Assembly (NCBI GenBank): GCA_024401435.1
Contig: JAKSLB010000005.1
Span: forward strand, 1 to 64,000
Reading direction: 5' to 3'
DNA: 64,000 nucleotides
Source: Paludibacteraceae bacterium
GTDB lineage: Bacteria > Bacteroidota > Bacteroidia > Bacteroidales > Paludibacteraceae
Below the pieces are notes generated by a model. The model did no database searches. It saw only the letters and a list, made by a program, of their open reading frames with translations, and was not told the DNA's origin. The position numbers and the translations under genes were made by a program. The number at the start of each line of letters is the position of its first letter. The stretch's first letter is position 1. Shown here piece by piece: positions 7,968 through 18,192 of the stretch.

Positions 7968-10900
7968 ATGAAAAAAACGAATAAACTTCTATGCATATTG
8001 TTGATGTTGTGTGCAACGGTGAAGGTGTTTTCTGCAACTGAGCAAGACGTTGTTCCGCCTCCTACTCATGTTGAGTATGACCCATCAAATTTTATTAAGA
8101 TTAACATTAATTCGGGAAACCCTGCATTCCCTTTCCCTCAGTTTTTGGAGTATGGCGTAGGGGACTCTAAATCTATGGCATTATACAATGCAGAGGGTGT
8201 GACTCATGCAGATATGGAGCTTACCATGCGAGAGGCGTATGAAATTATGACCCATCGTTGCCGTTATGAGAAAGACGTGTGTGGTGGAGTAAAGTATATT
8301 ACCTTTAATGGTGCGAATATTGTTCATGGAACGTACTCTCCTCATTGTTCTGAGGGTGATGGATATATGCTTCTTATGGCAGCGGTTTATGCGGATCAGC
8401 CAACTTTTAATGGTCTTTGGATGTGGGTTCATGATTATAAGATTCCTCATGCTGTTCGTTACATTGATGGTAAAGTGTTGTTTGAAGACTACCCATGGAG
8501 TCCAGGACTTCCGCTGTGTTTTACGACGGATCGTCATATGTGGACCTCAGAGAATGGACCTCATGGTCTGTGGCCGGATGAGGCGTCGGCTACGGATGGA
8601 GATGATGATATAGCATTAGCACTTCTTATCGCGTATAAACAGTGGGGTGAACCGATGATGAATGAAGGGAAACCAGTTCTTGATTTTAATGGGAAACCAA
8701 TCTCTTATAAGGAGATGTTAGATGATTTTCTGAAGGCGTATGCGGATACTTTTATGGTTAAATATTCAGATCCAGGAGACCCTACTATAAAATATGCAGG
8801 TCATTCCAGTGGTGATATAGGAATTGATGGTTATGTGACGGGTGGAAATAAGTCTGGTGATATTACACAATGGAGAGCAACTCAAACTGATTATTCTGGT
8901 ATAACTTCTAGTAATATAAAATGCTCTAGTCCGTTTGATCATGTTGATTACGTTGCACCAGCGTATTACAATGAGTTTGCCAAGTACTTAGAAGAAGAGG
9001 GGGAAGGAACGGGTCGAACTCGTCCGTGGTTGATTAATCAGTATAAAAGAGCTGAGGCATCTTCTGATTGGTTAGTTGGTCAAGCTTATGCGCAAGGAAA
9101 AATGGCTTTCTATGGAGGACCAACACAAATCGCTTTAGATGGAAGCAGTGTGCAATTTACTCCGTTTTCGGACGGCGAAGATTTTCGATTTGCCATGCGA
9201 ACTATTTTAAACTATTTATGGCATGGAAATCCAACCACAAGTTGGAATCCTAAAACTCATCAAGTGGATGAAAAAGGGAATACTTATGAATATGATATGG
9301 CTATACGTCATGCTCAATTTATGAAAAGACCAAGGTCGGGTTATGGTGCGAAAAAGGATGCTGAGGGTAGGTGTGCTCAAATGGGTATGTCACCAGATAA
9401 GGGTCAACCTTATTGGGAAGGACCTGTTTTGACAATGATTGGATATGATGCAGACGGAAATCCTGTGGGAAACGGATCGGATCCAACTCCGTACACTTTG
9501 GGAATAAGCGCGACGGCAGCAGTATCGTCAGGAGACATAGAGTTGGTGTGGGATATGTACCGCCAGTCTGAAGTGACTTGGGATGGTACGGAAAGAGGTA
9601 TTACATGGGATTCGGAGGAAAGATATATTGGTAGTACTCCTCATTATTTTCATGGCTTTTGTCGAAATTGGGGGCTGTTGATACATTCTGGTAATTTACA
9701 TGCTCCAAGTAAAATGAAGCCAGCTGCAAATATGAAGGTGTATATGTCTGTAGATAAGACCTATTGCTATCAATATGATGAGGTGAAATACGGCGTTCAA
9801 TATCGTAATTATGGTTCGTTGGATGCAACTGGCGTGACGATAGAAACGGAGATTGACCCCAACTATGATGTGGTGGAGATTTCGGATGGCGGTAAATTCG
9901 ATGGTACGAAGATTACGTGGAACATAGGAACTGTTCCAGGTTTTAAAACGAATCATTTGGAAGAGACAAAGGGAGAAGTGACATTTAAAGTGGTTGCTCG
10001 CGATACACTAAATCCACGAATATGTCTGACAAGTACAATCACAGGAGATAATTTTGAACCTTGGATAAGTAATGAATATCCAAATAATGCAACCTATACT
10101 ATGGAGCGTAATTGCGTGGATGTTGTACCAACCCGTACGCTTCAGTTGAAGAAAACAGCTTCTAGAAAAATGCTAAATCCAAATGATGCCGTGACGTTCA
10201 CTTTGGAATTTGAGAACAAATCTTTGGGTGAAGTTTCTTGGTTAAATGGAGGTCGTAATCATGTACGTATGTCGTATGCGAATTATCTATCTGGAACGGA
10301 GTTGTTCCAAGGATATCGTTTTTGGAATGATGCGTATGAGGCATATATCAATATGGGAAACTACCGTGTCTCTTATTTTATGTATGATGCTGCAGCTATA
10401 GGCTTGTATGACCCAGTTAAGAATAAAACGGGATGGGATTTCTCTTTGAACAATGCAGAAGATATTGCAAAATATGGTATGACAGATACTCCAGATACTA
10501 TATCATTTCATTATCAGCGAATACCTTCTGGTATGGATTCGGTGCGAGGAACACGATGGAATCAACGTCTGATGGTGCAATTCGCAAAATATGAAATGGG
10601 ACCTTCTTCATATATTTTTAATAAAATTTCAACAAGAGTCCCTAACGGTGCAGTGCAAGAATCTGATAATTTTAATTCGTTGCATAAGGGCGTGTTTGGT
10701 CCTGCGTTTGCTCGTACACAATTAAGAACACATCCGCCATTGCAAATGAGTACGAAGGTGGTTGATGATTGGTCTTATGAAAAACTGGAAGTAAAAGAGG
10801 GTAACCCAGGAGATATGCAGTCATCTCCGTTATATTTGATTACGCCATGTTATGCTGATGTGAACAATTTAGGATATGAAGTTGACAAGCATGCGAGAAG

Positions 10901-13900
10901 CGTTTGCGATTTGAATGGCATCGATCCGACCACTTATGATCGTATATTGGTGGAGGAGTTTGATGGCTATACATGGAGAAGAATTCTTGGTCGTGCTCCA
11001 CTCCCTGGCCGTGAGTGTATGAATGTGCAGATTGTGGATACCATTCCATATGAGTTGGAGTTCCATCATTGGGTGGATAGTACAGCCTTAAAGACTGATA
11101 AAGGAGAAAAAATTCAAGCTACCTATACGCCTGCTCCAACTGGGGAAATGTCATATAGCGGAATTATTCGTTGGTCCGTTCCTTCTATGTTAGTGGGTGA
11201 GAAAGATAAGTTAGTATATGTTTGTAAAGCACGTGATATAGGATGCCCTGATGCGGAAGATGCCTATTATAAGAATGTGGCATGGATTTCTTCTGAAACT
11301 GATTCTCCAGATTCTTCTCAGGTGGAATTGATGACAACTTGTGCTGAAATTCCGGTAGTGATTGATGAGCAAAAGTCTTTGTTTAAAGATGCTGATAAGG
11401 AGTCTGCTAATCTGGGTGAAACTGTTTCTTATACTATCAAATATATCAATAATACTGGAACTCATGTAGAGGCAGACTGCTCTTCCCAAGAAGGTTGGAT
11501 TGCTTTGAACGGAAGTTCCGTGGCAAAAGTGGATGGTGGTCATCTGTTGTTGAACACTGAGGGATCACATCTCTTTGCTCCTGAATATTCTTATGGAAAG
11601 GATGGTGATGTGTATCTTCAATTGGATCATTGTATTGATCCATTGACCAACACGTATGTGATTTTGAGATATGAGGGAGGTACTCCTGGACAATCAAATT
11701 TCAAGGGTGTGGCAGTGAAATTAATTCCTCACGCATCGCTAGATAATACGTTTATGTGTGAAGTGTATGATAATGGAAAATTGATCGCTAAGGAAGGTAC
11801 TTCGCAAGATCCGATTATCTATCCGGGTGAGGCGGATACTCCTGAATTTAAGTTTACACTACAGGGTGACCACTTGTATATGTATATTAATAACAGTGAG
11901 GATGAATGGGTGGATGTGATAAAAGATTGGAAAGGTATTACTGCAGCTGGCCCTGGTTATTCTGGTATCTATGTAAATGGAAAAACAAATTCAGCACCGC
12001 ATCTACTGAAATTTGTTACTGATTTGGACTACGCTTTCAATGTGACAATCTCTGATTTGCTTCCCGAAGAAATGGGTAATGTTTCCAATATGCAACTCGT
12101 TGGAACGGGTGTGAATGAAGAGGGTGTATATGATGCTTCAAAACACAACATCACTTGGCCTACTGTGGCTAAAACAATGGAAACAGCAATAGCTCCTAAT
12201 GATTTTATTACTGCTACTTTTGATGCCGAAGTGGTTGAGTGTAATGGTAAGTTTATTTCAAACTATGGCGTGGCAACAGTTTATGGTTTGGACTCGTTGG
12301 TTGTTGTTAAAAATATCGATTGTGGTTCCGCCTGCGAGTTGGAGTCCGTGTCGTTGACAATTCCTGATTGCGCTTGCGACTCGATGAAGGTTAAGGTGTT
12401 TGCTGAGAAAAAGGGTAGCTACAATTACACCCTTTACATGGACGATCAAGTGGTGAAGAAGAATTCGACGGGTTCTTTCGATGTGAAAGAGTCTGGTATT
12501 TATTATGCCGTGGTCACAAGCACAAATGATGACCAATGCACGATGAAGAGTGAACCTGAGGTATTGGATGTCGTGAAAAAACCAGAAGGGGAGGACTTCC
12601 TCATTGGTGCTATCTGCGTTGGCTCTAAGGCTGAAGACAATGCGAACTATGCTACTGCCCTTGCTACTATCAAGGCGTTCGAGAATCAGTCTGTTATTGT
12701 CTCATGGTCTGATGCGAATGGCGATCCGTTGAGCGAGATGCCAAACCCTGATGTGTTGACGGCTGGTACATATGAATTTACTTATAGTTTAAATTCTGGA
12801 TGTTGTTTCAGTGAGCCTTACAAGTTTACTTTCACGAAGGCGGACACGGCTGAAATTCAACTTTCTAATATTACTATCTGCGCTGGTCAGTCTGGCTCGT
12901 TGAGCGTTGATAAGGTCGATGGATATTCTTATCTCTGGAGCGACGGCTCTACCGAAAATGAATTGGTAACCGATCAAGCTGGTACGTATAAGGTGACAGT
13001 CACTACGATTGATGGTTGCGTCTCTACTGCACAAGCCTCTATCTCAGTTCAAGAGAATTTGGTGGTTGATTTAGGTAAAGACACTACGATTTGTGAGGCT
13101 AACCTTCCTTACGTGTTGGATGCTTCGTCTAATTATACAACTTATGAATGGAATGATGGTTCTAACAACCAGACTTTGGAAGTTAATGAAACTGGTACAT
13201 ATACAGTAAAGGTGACACAAGGTACGTGCGAGGGTGATGGCTCTGTAACGGTTACGGTTTCAAAGGTTGAGGCTCCTGTTGTAGATCATTCCATTGCTTA
13301 TATGGTGGCAGATACAAATGCAGCTGGTTTGTTTGACAAACCATTGACAACGCAAGACGCAACGGCAATTAGTAAGAATTCTGCTGATCAATATGTATGG
13401 TATGATGCAAACAAACAATTGCTAACTGCCGAGCCAATTCCTAATGTGGCAGTAGGTGGTGGCAATGCTACCGAGACTTACTATGTTAGTACGAAGAACA
13501 CTGACGGTTGTGAGAGTCCATTGATACCTGTAGAGGTAACGATAAGTGGTGCGCCAACTCCTGTTGTGACAAATGTGTCTTATTGCTTGAATGATCCTTT
13601 GGCTGCTCCATTGGAGGCTACTCCAAGTATAGGAGATGATGTAAATGAGACATGGTCAATACAATGGTATGATGCGAGCGGAACAAAAATAAGTACACCA
13701 ACTCCTGAAGTGAATAGTGTTGGAGAAACAACTTATTATGTGTCTCAGATCTCAAGTATAACTGGAGCAGAGAGCGGAAAAGTTCCTGTGAAGGTAACTG
13801 TTTATGGTGTGGCAAAACCAGATGTGAGTTCAAACCGTTTACAGTATTGTGAGGGAGAAGCTTACGAGAAAGTTGTTGCATTCAGTCAATCGAATGCAGA

Positions 13901-16631
13901 TGCATATTTGATGAGTGATGCAACTCCAAGTTTTGTGTGGTCGGTGGATAACGTCGAGGTTAGTGATCCTTCGGTAACAACGCAGAAGGAGTCGATAACC
14001 TATGGTGTAAAAGAAACCTATACTATTGATGCTGCAACCAACCACGTGTGCGAGAGTGAACTAGCAGAGTTTGTTGTGAAAACGACTTTTGTGCCAAGTG
14101 TAACAGGTGATTTAACTGTGAACTATGTGATGAAAGAGGGTGAGAATGGAACTTTCCCAGCATTAGATGATAAGAATCCAAATGTGGCAAAAGCTGCTAC
14201 AGGATTTAACTTGGTTTGGTATGATGAAAATAAACAGGAAAGTGCTACAGTACCAACGCCAAAGAAAAATTCGACATGGAAAGAGGGTGAAGATCAAAAG
14301 ATAACTTATTATGTTGCACAAAGTGATGGAACATGTTCGAGCGATACTCTTCCTGTATTGGTAACAATAAGTGATTCTCCAATGCCGAAGACCTCTCCTG
14401 TTGAGTATTGTCAAAATGCCATTGCGCAAATGTTGACAGCTCTTATCAATGAAGATGCTGAACCTGCTTCTAATTATGAATTGGTATGGTATGATGAAAC
14501 AGCCGAAAATGAGTTGTCGGAAGCTCCAACACCAAAGACAGATGTTGTTGGAGAAACAACTTATTATGTGGCTCAACGTCATCAAACAACCAAAGCATTG
14601 AGTGCAAAATCTCCATTAAAAGTGACGATTTATGCATTGCCAGAGTTGACAAACGATGTTGTCCCAGCACAATGTGGCGGTTCTGTGATATTGAGTAATT
14701 ACATGAGGGAAAAGAGTGGAATGACTATCACTCAAAATTTCTATAAAGAAGATCTTGTTTCTTCTACATCGAGCCCTTATACTCCAACTACTGAGATCGT
14801 ATCAGAAAGTGGAATCTACTATTCTGATGGATACTACACGTTGTCAAATGGAGAGAAATGTATGTCAGTGATAGTAAATGTGGAAGTTAATATTCATGAC
14901 TTGTCAGATTTACAGGTAGCGGGTGATGAAACAAGTTGTCCAAACGATACAAAAGAGTTGATAGCTGTCGCAAAAAGTATACAACCGGGTGTTGTAACTT
15001 ATACTTGGGAAGATGGTACATCGACTACAGATGGCAAATATACCACTCCAACCTTGACTGGCAATTACGGAAAGAAATACACCTTCACGGTGAAAGCAAG
15101 TGCTGGTGCTTGTGTTGAAACGCTGAAAGCTACTCATGAGGTGACTATAAATAAGGGCGCTTTGACTGGCGAGATGACAATGAACGGAGTAAGTCAGAAA
15201 GTGTATAAGACTTGCGGTGACGAGAATATCACCATCGCTACCACACACGAAGGTACTGACTACCAGTGGACAACGCTTGATGGAACAGCGGTGAGCGGAA
15301 CTACCAGCATAGAGGTGACGCCAACACAGACTACCACATACGTTCTCAACTTGACGAATGTCTGTGCAACAAGTGACACGGTGATTGTGGAAGTTCACCC
15401 GTTGGCTGTGACTGCCGACTGGTCGAAACTTAACACTACCATCTGTGAGGGAACACCATTCTCCGCAAGTTTGAACATAACGGGATATGATGCCAGCATG
15501 ACAGGCTCATACATCAAGTGGTATAAGAATGACGAGGAACAGACACAATACGCTAACAAGGAGACATTGTCCGTAGAGAGTGGAAAGGCTTCTGATAGCG
15601 GTGTCTACAGATATGAGGTTAGCAATGGCATCTGTGTGATTCCGGAGAGCGGAACGACCGACTCTGGAGAACTCACGGTTGTTGAGAAGGTTACCTACAC
15701 CAAGACTGAAAATGTGGTCTCTTGTTCTGCTGAGGAGGTCGAAATTGCTGTGAAGACAGATGACAGCGATGCTGTTGTGACTTGGGCGGACGATGCAACG
15801 GCAGATGCTACTCGTATGGTAAGTCCGACAGAAAATACAACCTACAAGTTTACTGTGACTCGTCAGACAGTCTGCGTGACCGAGGATGAGTTGGATGTTC
15901 AGGTGAAGGCCAAACCAGAGGTGACGATAGAAGATGTTAATTTGTGTGCTGGAGACAAGACCATACTAAAGGCAGAGGCAACGGGTGACGAACTGATTGG
16001 CTATGTATGGACGAATGGAGCAGGTGAGGAGTTCACCACGACGAACCTCACTGTGAATCCAGATTCCACAGAGTATTATACGATCACAGTGAAGTCCAAA
16101 TCTTGTGGTGACACGAGTGCCACAGTGAAGGTGACCGTTGTAGAGTTGCCAGAGTTGGAGGTGGATTCCATTGCATTGAGAAGCAGAGAGATAAGAGTGT
16201 TGTCTGGTGGTTCTTCGACCAACTTCGAGTATAGAATAGACAAAGGTAACTGGCAGACGGATGGTCTGTTCGAGAACATTGCCTATGCATTGCATACAGC
16301 TTATGCGAAGGATGAGTTGGGATGTGAGGGAAGTCTGATGTTCGAGGTGGTAGCACCTCCAGTTGTATTGCCAGAGTTCTTCACACCACAGGGAGACGGT
16401 GTCAATGACGAATGGGACTTGGCAAAGATTCTTGATGTCTATCCAGATGCTGTAGTTAAGGTGTTTGACCGATATGGAAAGGTGGTGGCAGAGTTGAAGG
16501 GCGATGTTGATTCATGGGATGGATCCTACAACGGAAAAATGTTGCCATCAACCGACTATTGGTACACGATAAACATTCCAGAAATAGACAGAATGTATAG
16601 TGGACACTTCACACTGATAAGATCAAAGTAG
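7968..16631 (+). CDS. Giant GH8 glycoside hydrolase with Ig-like stalk and type IX type B sorting domain
   Basis: 2,887 residues. A signal peptide covers residues 1 to ~22 (ends VFSA). Residues ~35-560 are a glycoside hydrolase family 8 domain: Glu129 in HCSEGDGY fits the proton donor, and residues 208-226 (ATDGDDDIALALL..., ending in Trp) match the GH8 signature exactly. GH8 enzymes act on beta-1,4 glucans, chitosan, mixed-linkage glucan or xylan; the substrate cannot be told here. Next come DUF11-like modules (VKYGVQYRNYGSLDATGVT; VTFTLEFENKS; VSYTIKYINNTGTHVE), then a long series of Ig/PKD-like modules, each starting near a Cys (TICAGQSG, TICEANLP, NLCAGDKT). Residues ~2802-2887 (PEFFTPQGDGVNDEWDL ... 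WDGSYNGKMLPSTDYWY) form the gliding-associated C-terminal domain used for type IX export. The enzyme should therefore be displayed on, or released from, the cell surface. Confidence 0.93.
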   Translation: MKKTNKLLCILLMLCATVKVFSATEQDVVPPPTHVEYDPSNFIKININSGNPAFPFPQFLEYGVGDSKSMALYNAEGVTHADMELTMREAYEIMTHRCRYEKDVCGGVKYITFNGANIVHGTYSPHCSEGDGYMLLMAAVYADQPTFNGLWMWVHDYKIPHAVRYIDGKVLFEDYPWSPGLPLCFTTDRHMWTSENGPHGLWPDEASATDGDDDIALALLIAYKQWGEPMMNEGKPVLDFNGKPISYKEMLDDFLKAYADTFMVKYSDPGDPTIKYAGHSSGDIGIDGYVTGGNKSGDITQWRATQTDYSGITSSNIKCSSPFDHVDYVAPAYYNEFAKYLEEEGEGTGRTRPWLINQYKRAEASSDWLVGQAYAQGKMAFYGGPTQIALDGSSVQFTPFSDGEDFRFAMRTILNYLWHGNPTTSWNPKTHQVDEKGNTYEYDMAIRHAQFMKRPRSGYGAKKDAEGRCAQMGMSPDKGQPYWEGPVLTMIGYDADGNPVGNGSDPTPYTLGISATAAVSSGDIELVWDMYRQSEVTWDGTERGITWDSEERYIGSTPHYFHGFCRNWGLLIHSGNLHAPSKMKPAANMKVYMSVDKTYCYQYDEVKYGVQYRNYGSLDATGVTIETEIDPNYDVVEISDGGKFDGTKITWNIGTVPGFKTNHLEETKGEVTFKVVARDTLNPRICLTSTITGDNFEPWISNEYPNNATYTMERNCVDVVPTRTLQLKKTASRKMLNPNDAVTFTLEFENKSLGEVSWLNGGRNHVRMSYANYLSGTELFQGYRFWNDAYEAYINMGNYRVSYFMYDAAAIGLYDPVKNKTGWDFSLNNAEDIAKYGMTDTPDTISFHYQRIPSGMDSVRGTRWNQRLMVQFAKYEMGPSSYIFNKISTRVPNGAVQESDNFNSLHKGVFGPAFARTQLRTHPPLQMSTKVVDDWSYEKLEVKEGNPGDMQSSPLYLITPCYADVNNLGYEVDKHARSVCDLNGIDPTTYDRILVEEFDGYTWRRILGRAPLPGRECMNVQIVDTIPYELEFHHWVDSTALKTDKGEKIQATYTPAPTGEMSYSGIIRWSVPSMLVGEKDKLVYVCKARDIGCPDAEDAYYKNVAWISSETDSPDSSQVELMTTCAEIPVVIDEQKSLFKDADKESANLGETVSYTIKYINNTGTHVEADCSSQEGWIALNGSSVAKVDGGHLLLNTEGSHLFAPEYSYGKDGDVYLQLDHCIDPLTNTYVILRYEGGTPGQSNFKGVAVKLIPHASLDNTFMCEVYDNGKLIAKEGTSQDPIIYPGEADTPEFKFTLQGDHLYMYINNSEDEWVDVIKDWKGITAAGPGYSGIYVNGKTNSAPHLLKFVTDLDYAFNVTISDLLPEEMGNVSNMQLVGTGVNEEGVYDASKHNITWPTVAKTMETAIAPNDFITATFDAEVVECNGKFISNYGVATVYGLDSLVVVKNIDCGSACELESVSLTIPDCACDSMKVKVFAEKKGSYNYTLYMDDQVVKKNSTGSFDVKESGIYYAVVTSTNDDQCTMKSEPEVLDVVKKPEGEDFLIGAICVGSKAEDNANYATALATIKAFENQSVIVSWSDANGDPLSEMPNPDVLTAGTYEFTYSLNSGCCFSEPYKFTFTKADTAEIQLSNITICAGQSGSLSVDKVDGYSYLWSDGSTENELVTDQAGTYKVTVTTIDGCVSTAQASISVQENLVVDLGKDTTICEANLPYVLDASSNYTTYEWNDGSNNQTLEVNETGTYTVKVTQGTCEGDGSVTVTVSKVEAPVVDHSIAYMVADTNAAGLFDKPLTTQDATAISKNSADQYVWYDANKQLLTAEPIPNVAVGGGNATETYYVSTKNTDGCESPLIPVEVTISGAPTPVVTNVSYCLNDPLAAPLEATPSIGDDVNETWSIQWYDASGTKISTPTPEVNSVGETTYYVSQISSITGAESGKVPVKVTVYGVAKPDVSSNRLQYCEGEAYEKVVAFSQSNADAYLMSDATPSFVWSVDNVEVSDPSVTTQKESITYGVKETYTIDAATNHVCESELAEFVVKTTFVPSVTGDLTVNYVMKEGENGTFPALDDKNPNVAKAATGFNLVWYDENKQESATVPTPKKNSTWKEGEDQKITYYVAQSDGTCSSDTLPVLVTISDSPMPKTSPVEYCQNAIAQMLTALINEDAEPASNYELVWYDETAENELSEAPTPKTDVVGETTYYVAQRHQTTKALSAKSPLKVTIYALPELTNDVVPAQCGGSVILSNYMREKSGMTITQNFYKEDLVSSTSSPYTPTTEIVSESGIYYSDGYYTLSNGEKCMSVIVNVEVNIHDLSDLQVAGDETSCPNDTKELIAVAKSIQPGVVTYTWEDGTSTTDGKYTTPTLTGNYGKKYTFTVKASAGACVETLKATHEVTINKGALTGEMTMNGVSQKVYKTCGDENITIATTHEGTDYQWTTLDGTAVSGTTSIEVTPTQTTTYVLNLTNVCATSDTVIVEVHPLAVTADWSKLNTTICEGTPFSASLNITGYDASMTGSYIKWYKNDEEQTQYANKETLSVESGKASDSGVYRYEVSNGICVIPESGTTDSGELTVVEKVTYTKTENVVSCSAEEVEIAVKTDDSDAVVTWADDATADATRMVSPTENTTYKFTVTRQTVCVTEDELDVQVKAKPEVTIEDVNLCAGDKTILKAEATGDELIGYVWTNGAGEEFTTTNLTVNPDSTEYYTITVKSKSCGDTSATVKVTVVELPELEVDSIALRSREIRVLSGGSSTNFEYRIDKGNWQTDGLFENIAYALHTAYAKDELGCEGSLMFEVVAPPVVLPEFFTPQGDGVNDEWDLAKILDVYPDAVVKVFDRYGKVVAELKGDVDSWDGSYNGKMLPSTDYWYTINIPEIDRMYSGHFTLIRSK

Positions 16632-16799
16632 GGGCGAATTGCATTCGCCCCCTTTTGCGAATTGCATTCGTCCCTTTTGCGAGCTGCATTCGCCCCTTTC
16701 GCGAATTGCATTCGTCGCTTTTGCATGTTGCATTTATCGCATTTACATGTTGTATTCGCTCCTTTTTTTATATAGCATTCGTCTCTTTTATGTTTATGT
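16631..16799. repeat. Tandem array of a ~22-bp palindromic unit, progressively degenerate
   Basis: About seven units follow the GH8 stop codon. The first, GGGGCGAAT-TGC-ATTCGCCCC, is a perfect inverted repeat; later units (GCGAATTGCATTCGTCCC, GCGAGCTGCATTCGCCCC, and so on) repeat every 22 bases and lose the palindrome towards the right. A related single element lies at 56045-56066. The rest of the gap to 16969 is AT-rich with no gene seen; short open frames here only translate the repeat. Confidence 0.8.
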
Positions 16800-16969
16800 T
16801 GAAGAATTTAGAGGATATAAAATTGCACGTTTTGTTAGAATGAAGTATAGACCATTAAAAAGATGCAATTTGTTTGCGCGAAAAATTTCATATAAATAAA
16901 TTTCGGAATGTGCGTTTTTTTTGTTTCTTTTGCACAAAATTTGGATAATTGTGTCCAGTAAGGTTTTAT

Positions 16970-17839
16970 ATGGCAAAAAAAAGAAAATACAAGTTCTTTA
17001 ATTCAAAATTGACATCAGCAGTTAGTATATCGATGGTGTTGTTCCTTTTAGGATGCACATTATCGATTGCGATGATTGCGCCACGTTTCTCCAATACTAT
17101 TTTAGAGAAGATAGCAATCAATATCTTTATGGAGGATGGTGCGACAGAGGCTGATATTCAAAAGATGGATAAATTTTTGCAGGAACAACCTTTTACCAAA
17201 ACAGTTACATTTAAAAGCAAGGAGCAGGCTATCATTAGCATGTGTGAAGAGATAGGAGAGGATCCTGAAGAGTTTAAAGATCATAATCCTTTGCCCAATA
17301 TGTTTGAAGTATATCTTCAAGCCCAATATGCCAATAATGATAGTATTATGTTTGTGGAGCAACGCTTGACAAATATGGATTATGTGAAGAAGGTAGATTA
17401 TCAAAAAAGTTTTATTCAATCTATTGGTAGCAAGATAAATAGAATCACCTTGTTATTGTTGGGTGCGACGCTCATTTTATTGGTGATTTCGTATGTGTTG
17501 ATAAGAAACACGATTCAATTGTTGATTTATTCAGATCGTTTTATGATTCATACCATGAAATTGGTTGGAGCCACAAAACATTTCATTCGTAAGCCCTATA
17601 TGAAGCAAGGACTCTGTATTGCTTTGGTTGCATTTGTTCTTGTATTAATTTACATTTTTGCCTTGAATTATTTCTTCAGGGATGTGTTACCATTCGATAT
17701 AGTAAATATGAATGATCCTTCTGTATGGATGTTGTTTGGTGTTTTACTGTTATGCAGTATTATTATTACCAGTGTTGCAACATTCTTTGCTGTTAATAAA
17801 TATTTGAGACAGAAAGCAGATGATTTATATTATTTGTAA
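16970..17839 (+). CDS. ftsX: Cell-division ABC transporter permease FtsX
   Basis: 289 residues from the ATG at 16970, preceded by an AAGG-containing stretch; a TTG 21 bases upstream is less likely. The layout is the FtsX pattern: a short basic N-terminus, one membrane helix (VSISMVLFLLGCTLSIAMIA), a periplasmic domain of ~130 residues with IFMEDGATEADI, then three membrane helices at about residues 158-180, 210-235 and 255-280. FtsX with the ATPase FtsE transmits division signals to cell-wall hydrolases; no ftsE is in this window. It opens the five-gene block ending in queA, whose order is typical of Bacteroidota. Confidence 0.9.
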   Translation: MAKKRKYKFFNSKLTSAVSISMVLFLLGCTLSIAMIAPRFSNTILEKIAINIFMEDGATEADIQKMDKFLQEQPFTKTVTFKSKEQAIISMCEEIGEDPEEFKDHNPLPNMFEVYLQAQYANNDSIMFVEQRLTNMDYVKKVDYQKSFIQSIGSKINRITLLLLGATLILLVISYVLIRNTIQLLIYSDRFMIHTMKLVGATKHFIRKPYMKQGLCIALVAFVLVLIYIFALNYFFRDVLPFDIVNMNDPSVWMLFGVLLLCSIIITSVATFFAVNKYLRQKADDLYYL

Positions 17840-17865
17840 GAATTAAAAGATTAAAAAAATAAGAT

Positions 17866-18192
17866 ATGAATTACGCATTATCAAAAAAGAATTTGACGCT
17901 AGTAGGTGTCGGTTTTGTTATCATCCTAGTTGGATTTTGTTGTATGATTGGAGGAGGAAGTGAAGATGGTGTTACTTTTAATCCAGAGGTGTTTAGTACA
18001 AGAAGAATTGTTATTGGTCCGATGATAGTTTTGTTTGGATTCTTTTTTGAAATATATGCCATTTTAAGATCACCTAAAGATGGCGGAAACAACCTTTTTG
18101 ATTTTATCAAAAAGAATGATACACCAAAGATTGCTGTAGATAATGATGAAAAAGCAATTGAAAATAATCAAATAAAATCAATAGCGGAGTAA
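17866..18192 (+). CDS. DUF3098 small membrane protein
   Basis: 108 residues with two predicted membrane helices ([19 protein letters not shown] and [20 protein letters not shown]) joined by a short loop containing [11 protein letters not shown]. This matches the DUF3098 family found between ftsX and uppP in Bacteroidota. The last ~35 residues are charged and probably cytoplasmic. Its stop codon shares one base with the uppP start, so translation is coupled. The function is unknown; the position suggests envelope or division-related work. Confidence 0.85.
   Translation: MNYALSKKNLTLVGVGFVIILVGFCCMIGGGSEDGVTFNPEVFSTRRIVIGPMIVLFGFFFEIYAILRSPKDGGNNLFDFIKKNDTPKIAVDNDEKAIENNQIKSIAE

Noticed and set aside
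16631-16799. CRISPR array
   Set aside because: The 22-bp units are contiguous, with no unique spacers between them, and no cas gene is present.
16639-16899. Two overlapping plus-strand ORFs of 62 and 86 codons
   Set aside because: They translate the palindromic repeats (RIAF/ANCIRPF patterns) in several frames; no independent coding evidence.
17102-17419. Minus-strand ORFs inside ftsX, typA, metH and the giant genes
   Set aside because: They mirror the codon structure of strong plus-strand genes and show no protein-family features of their own.
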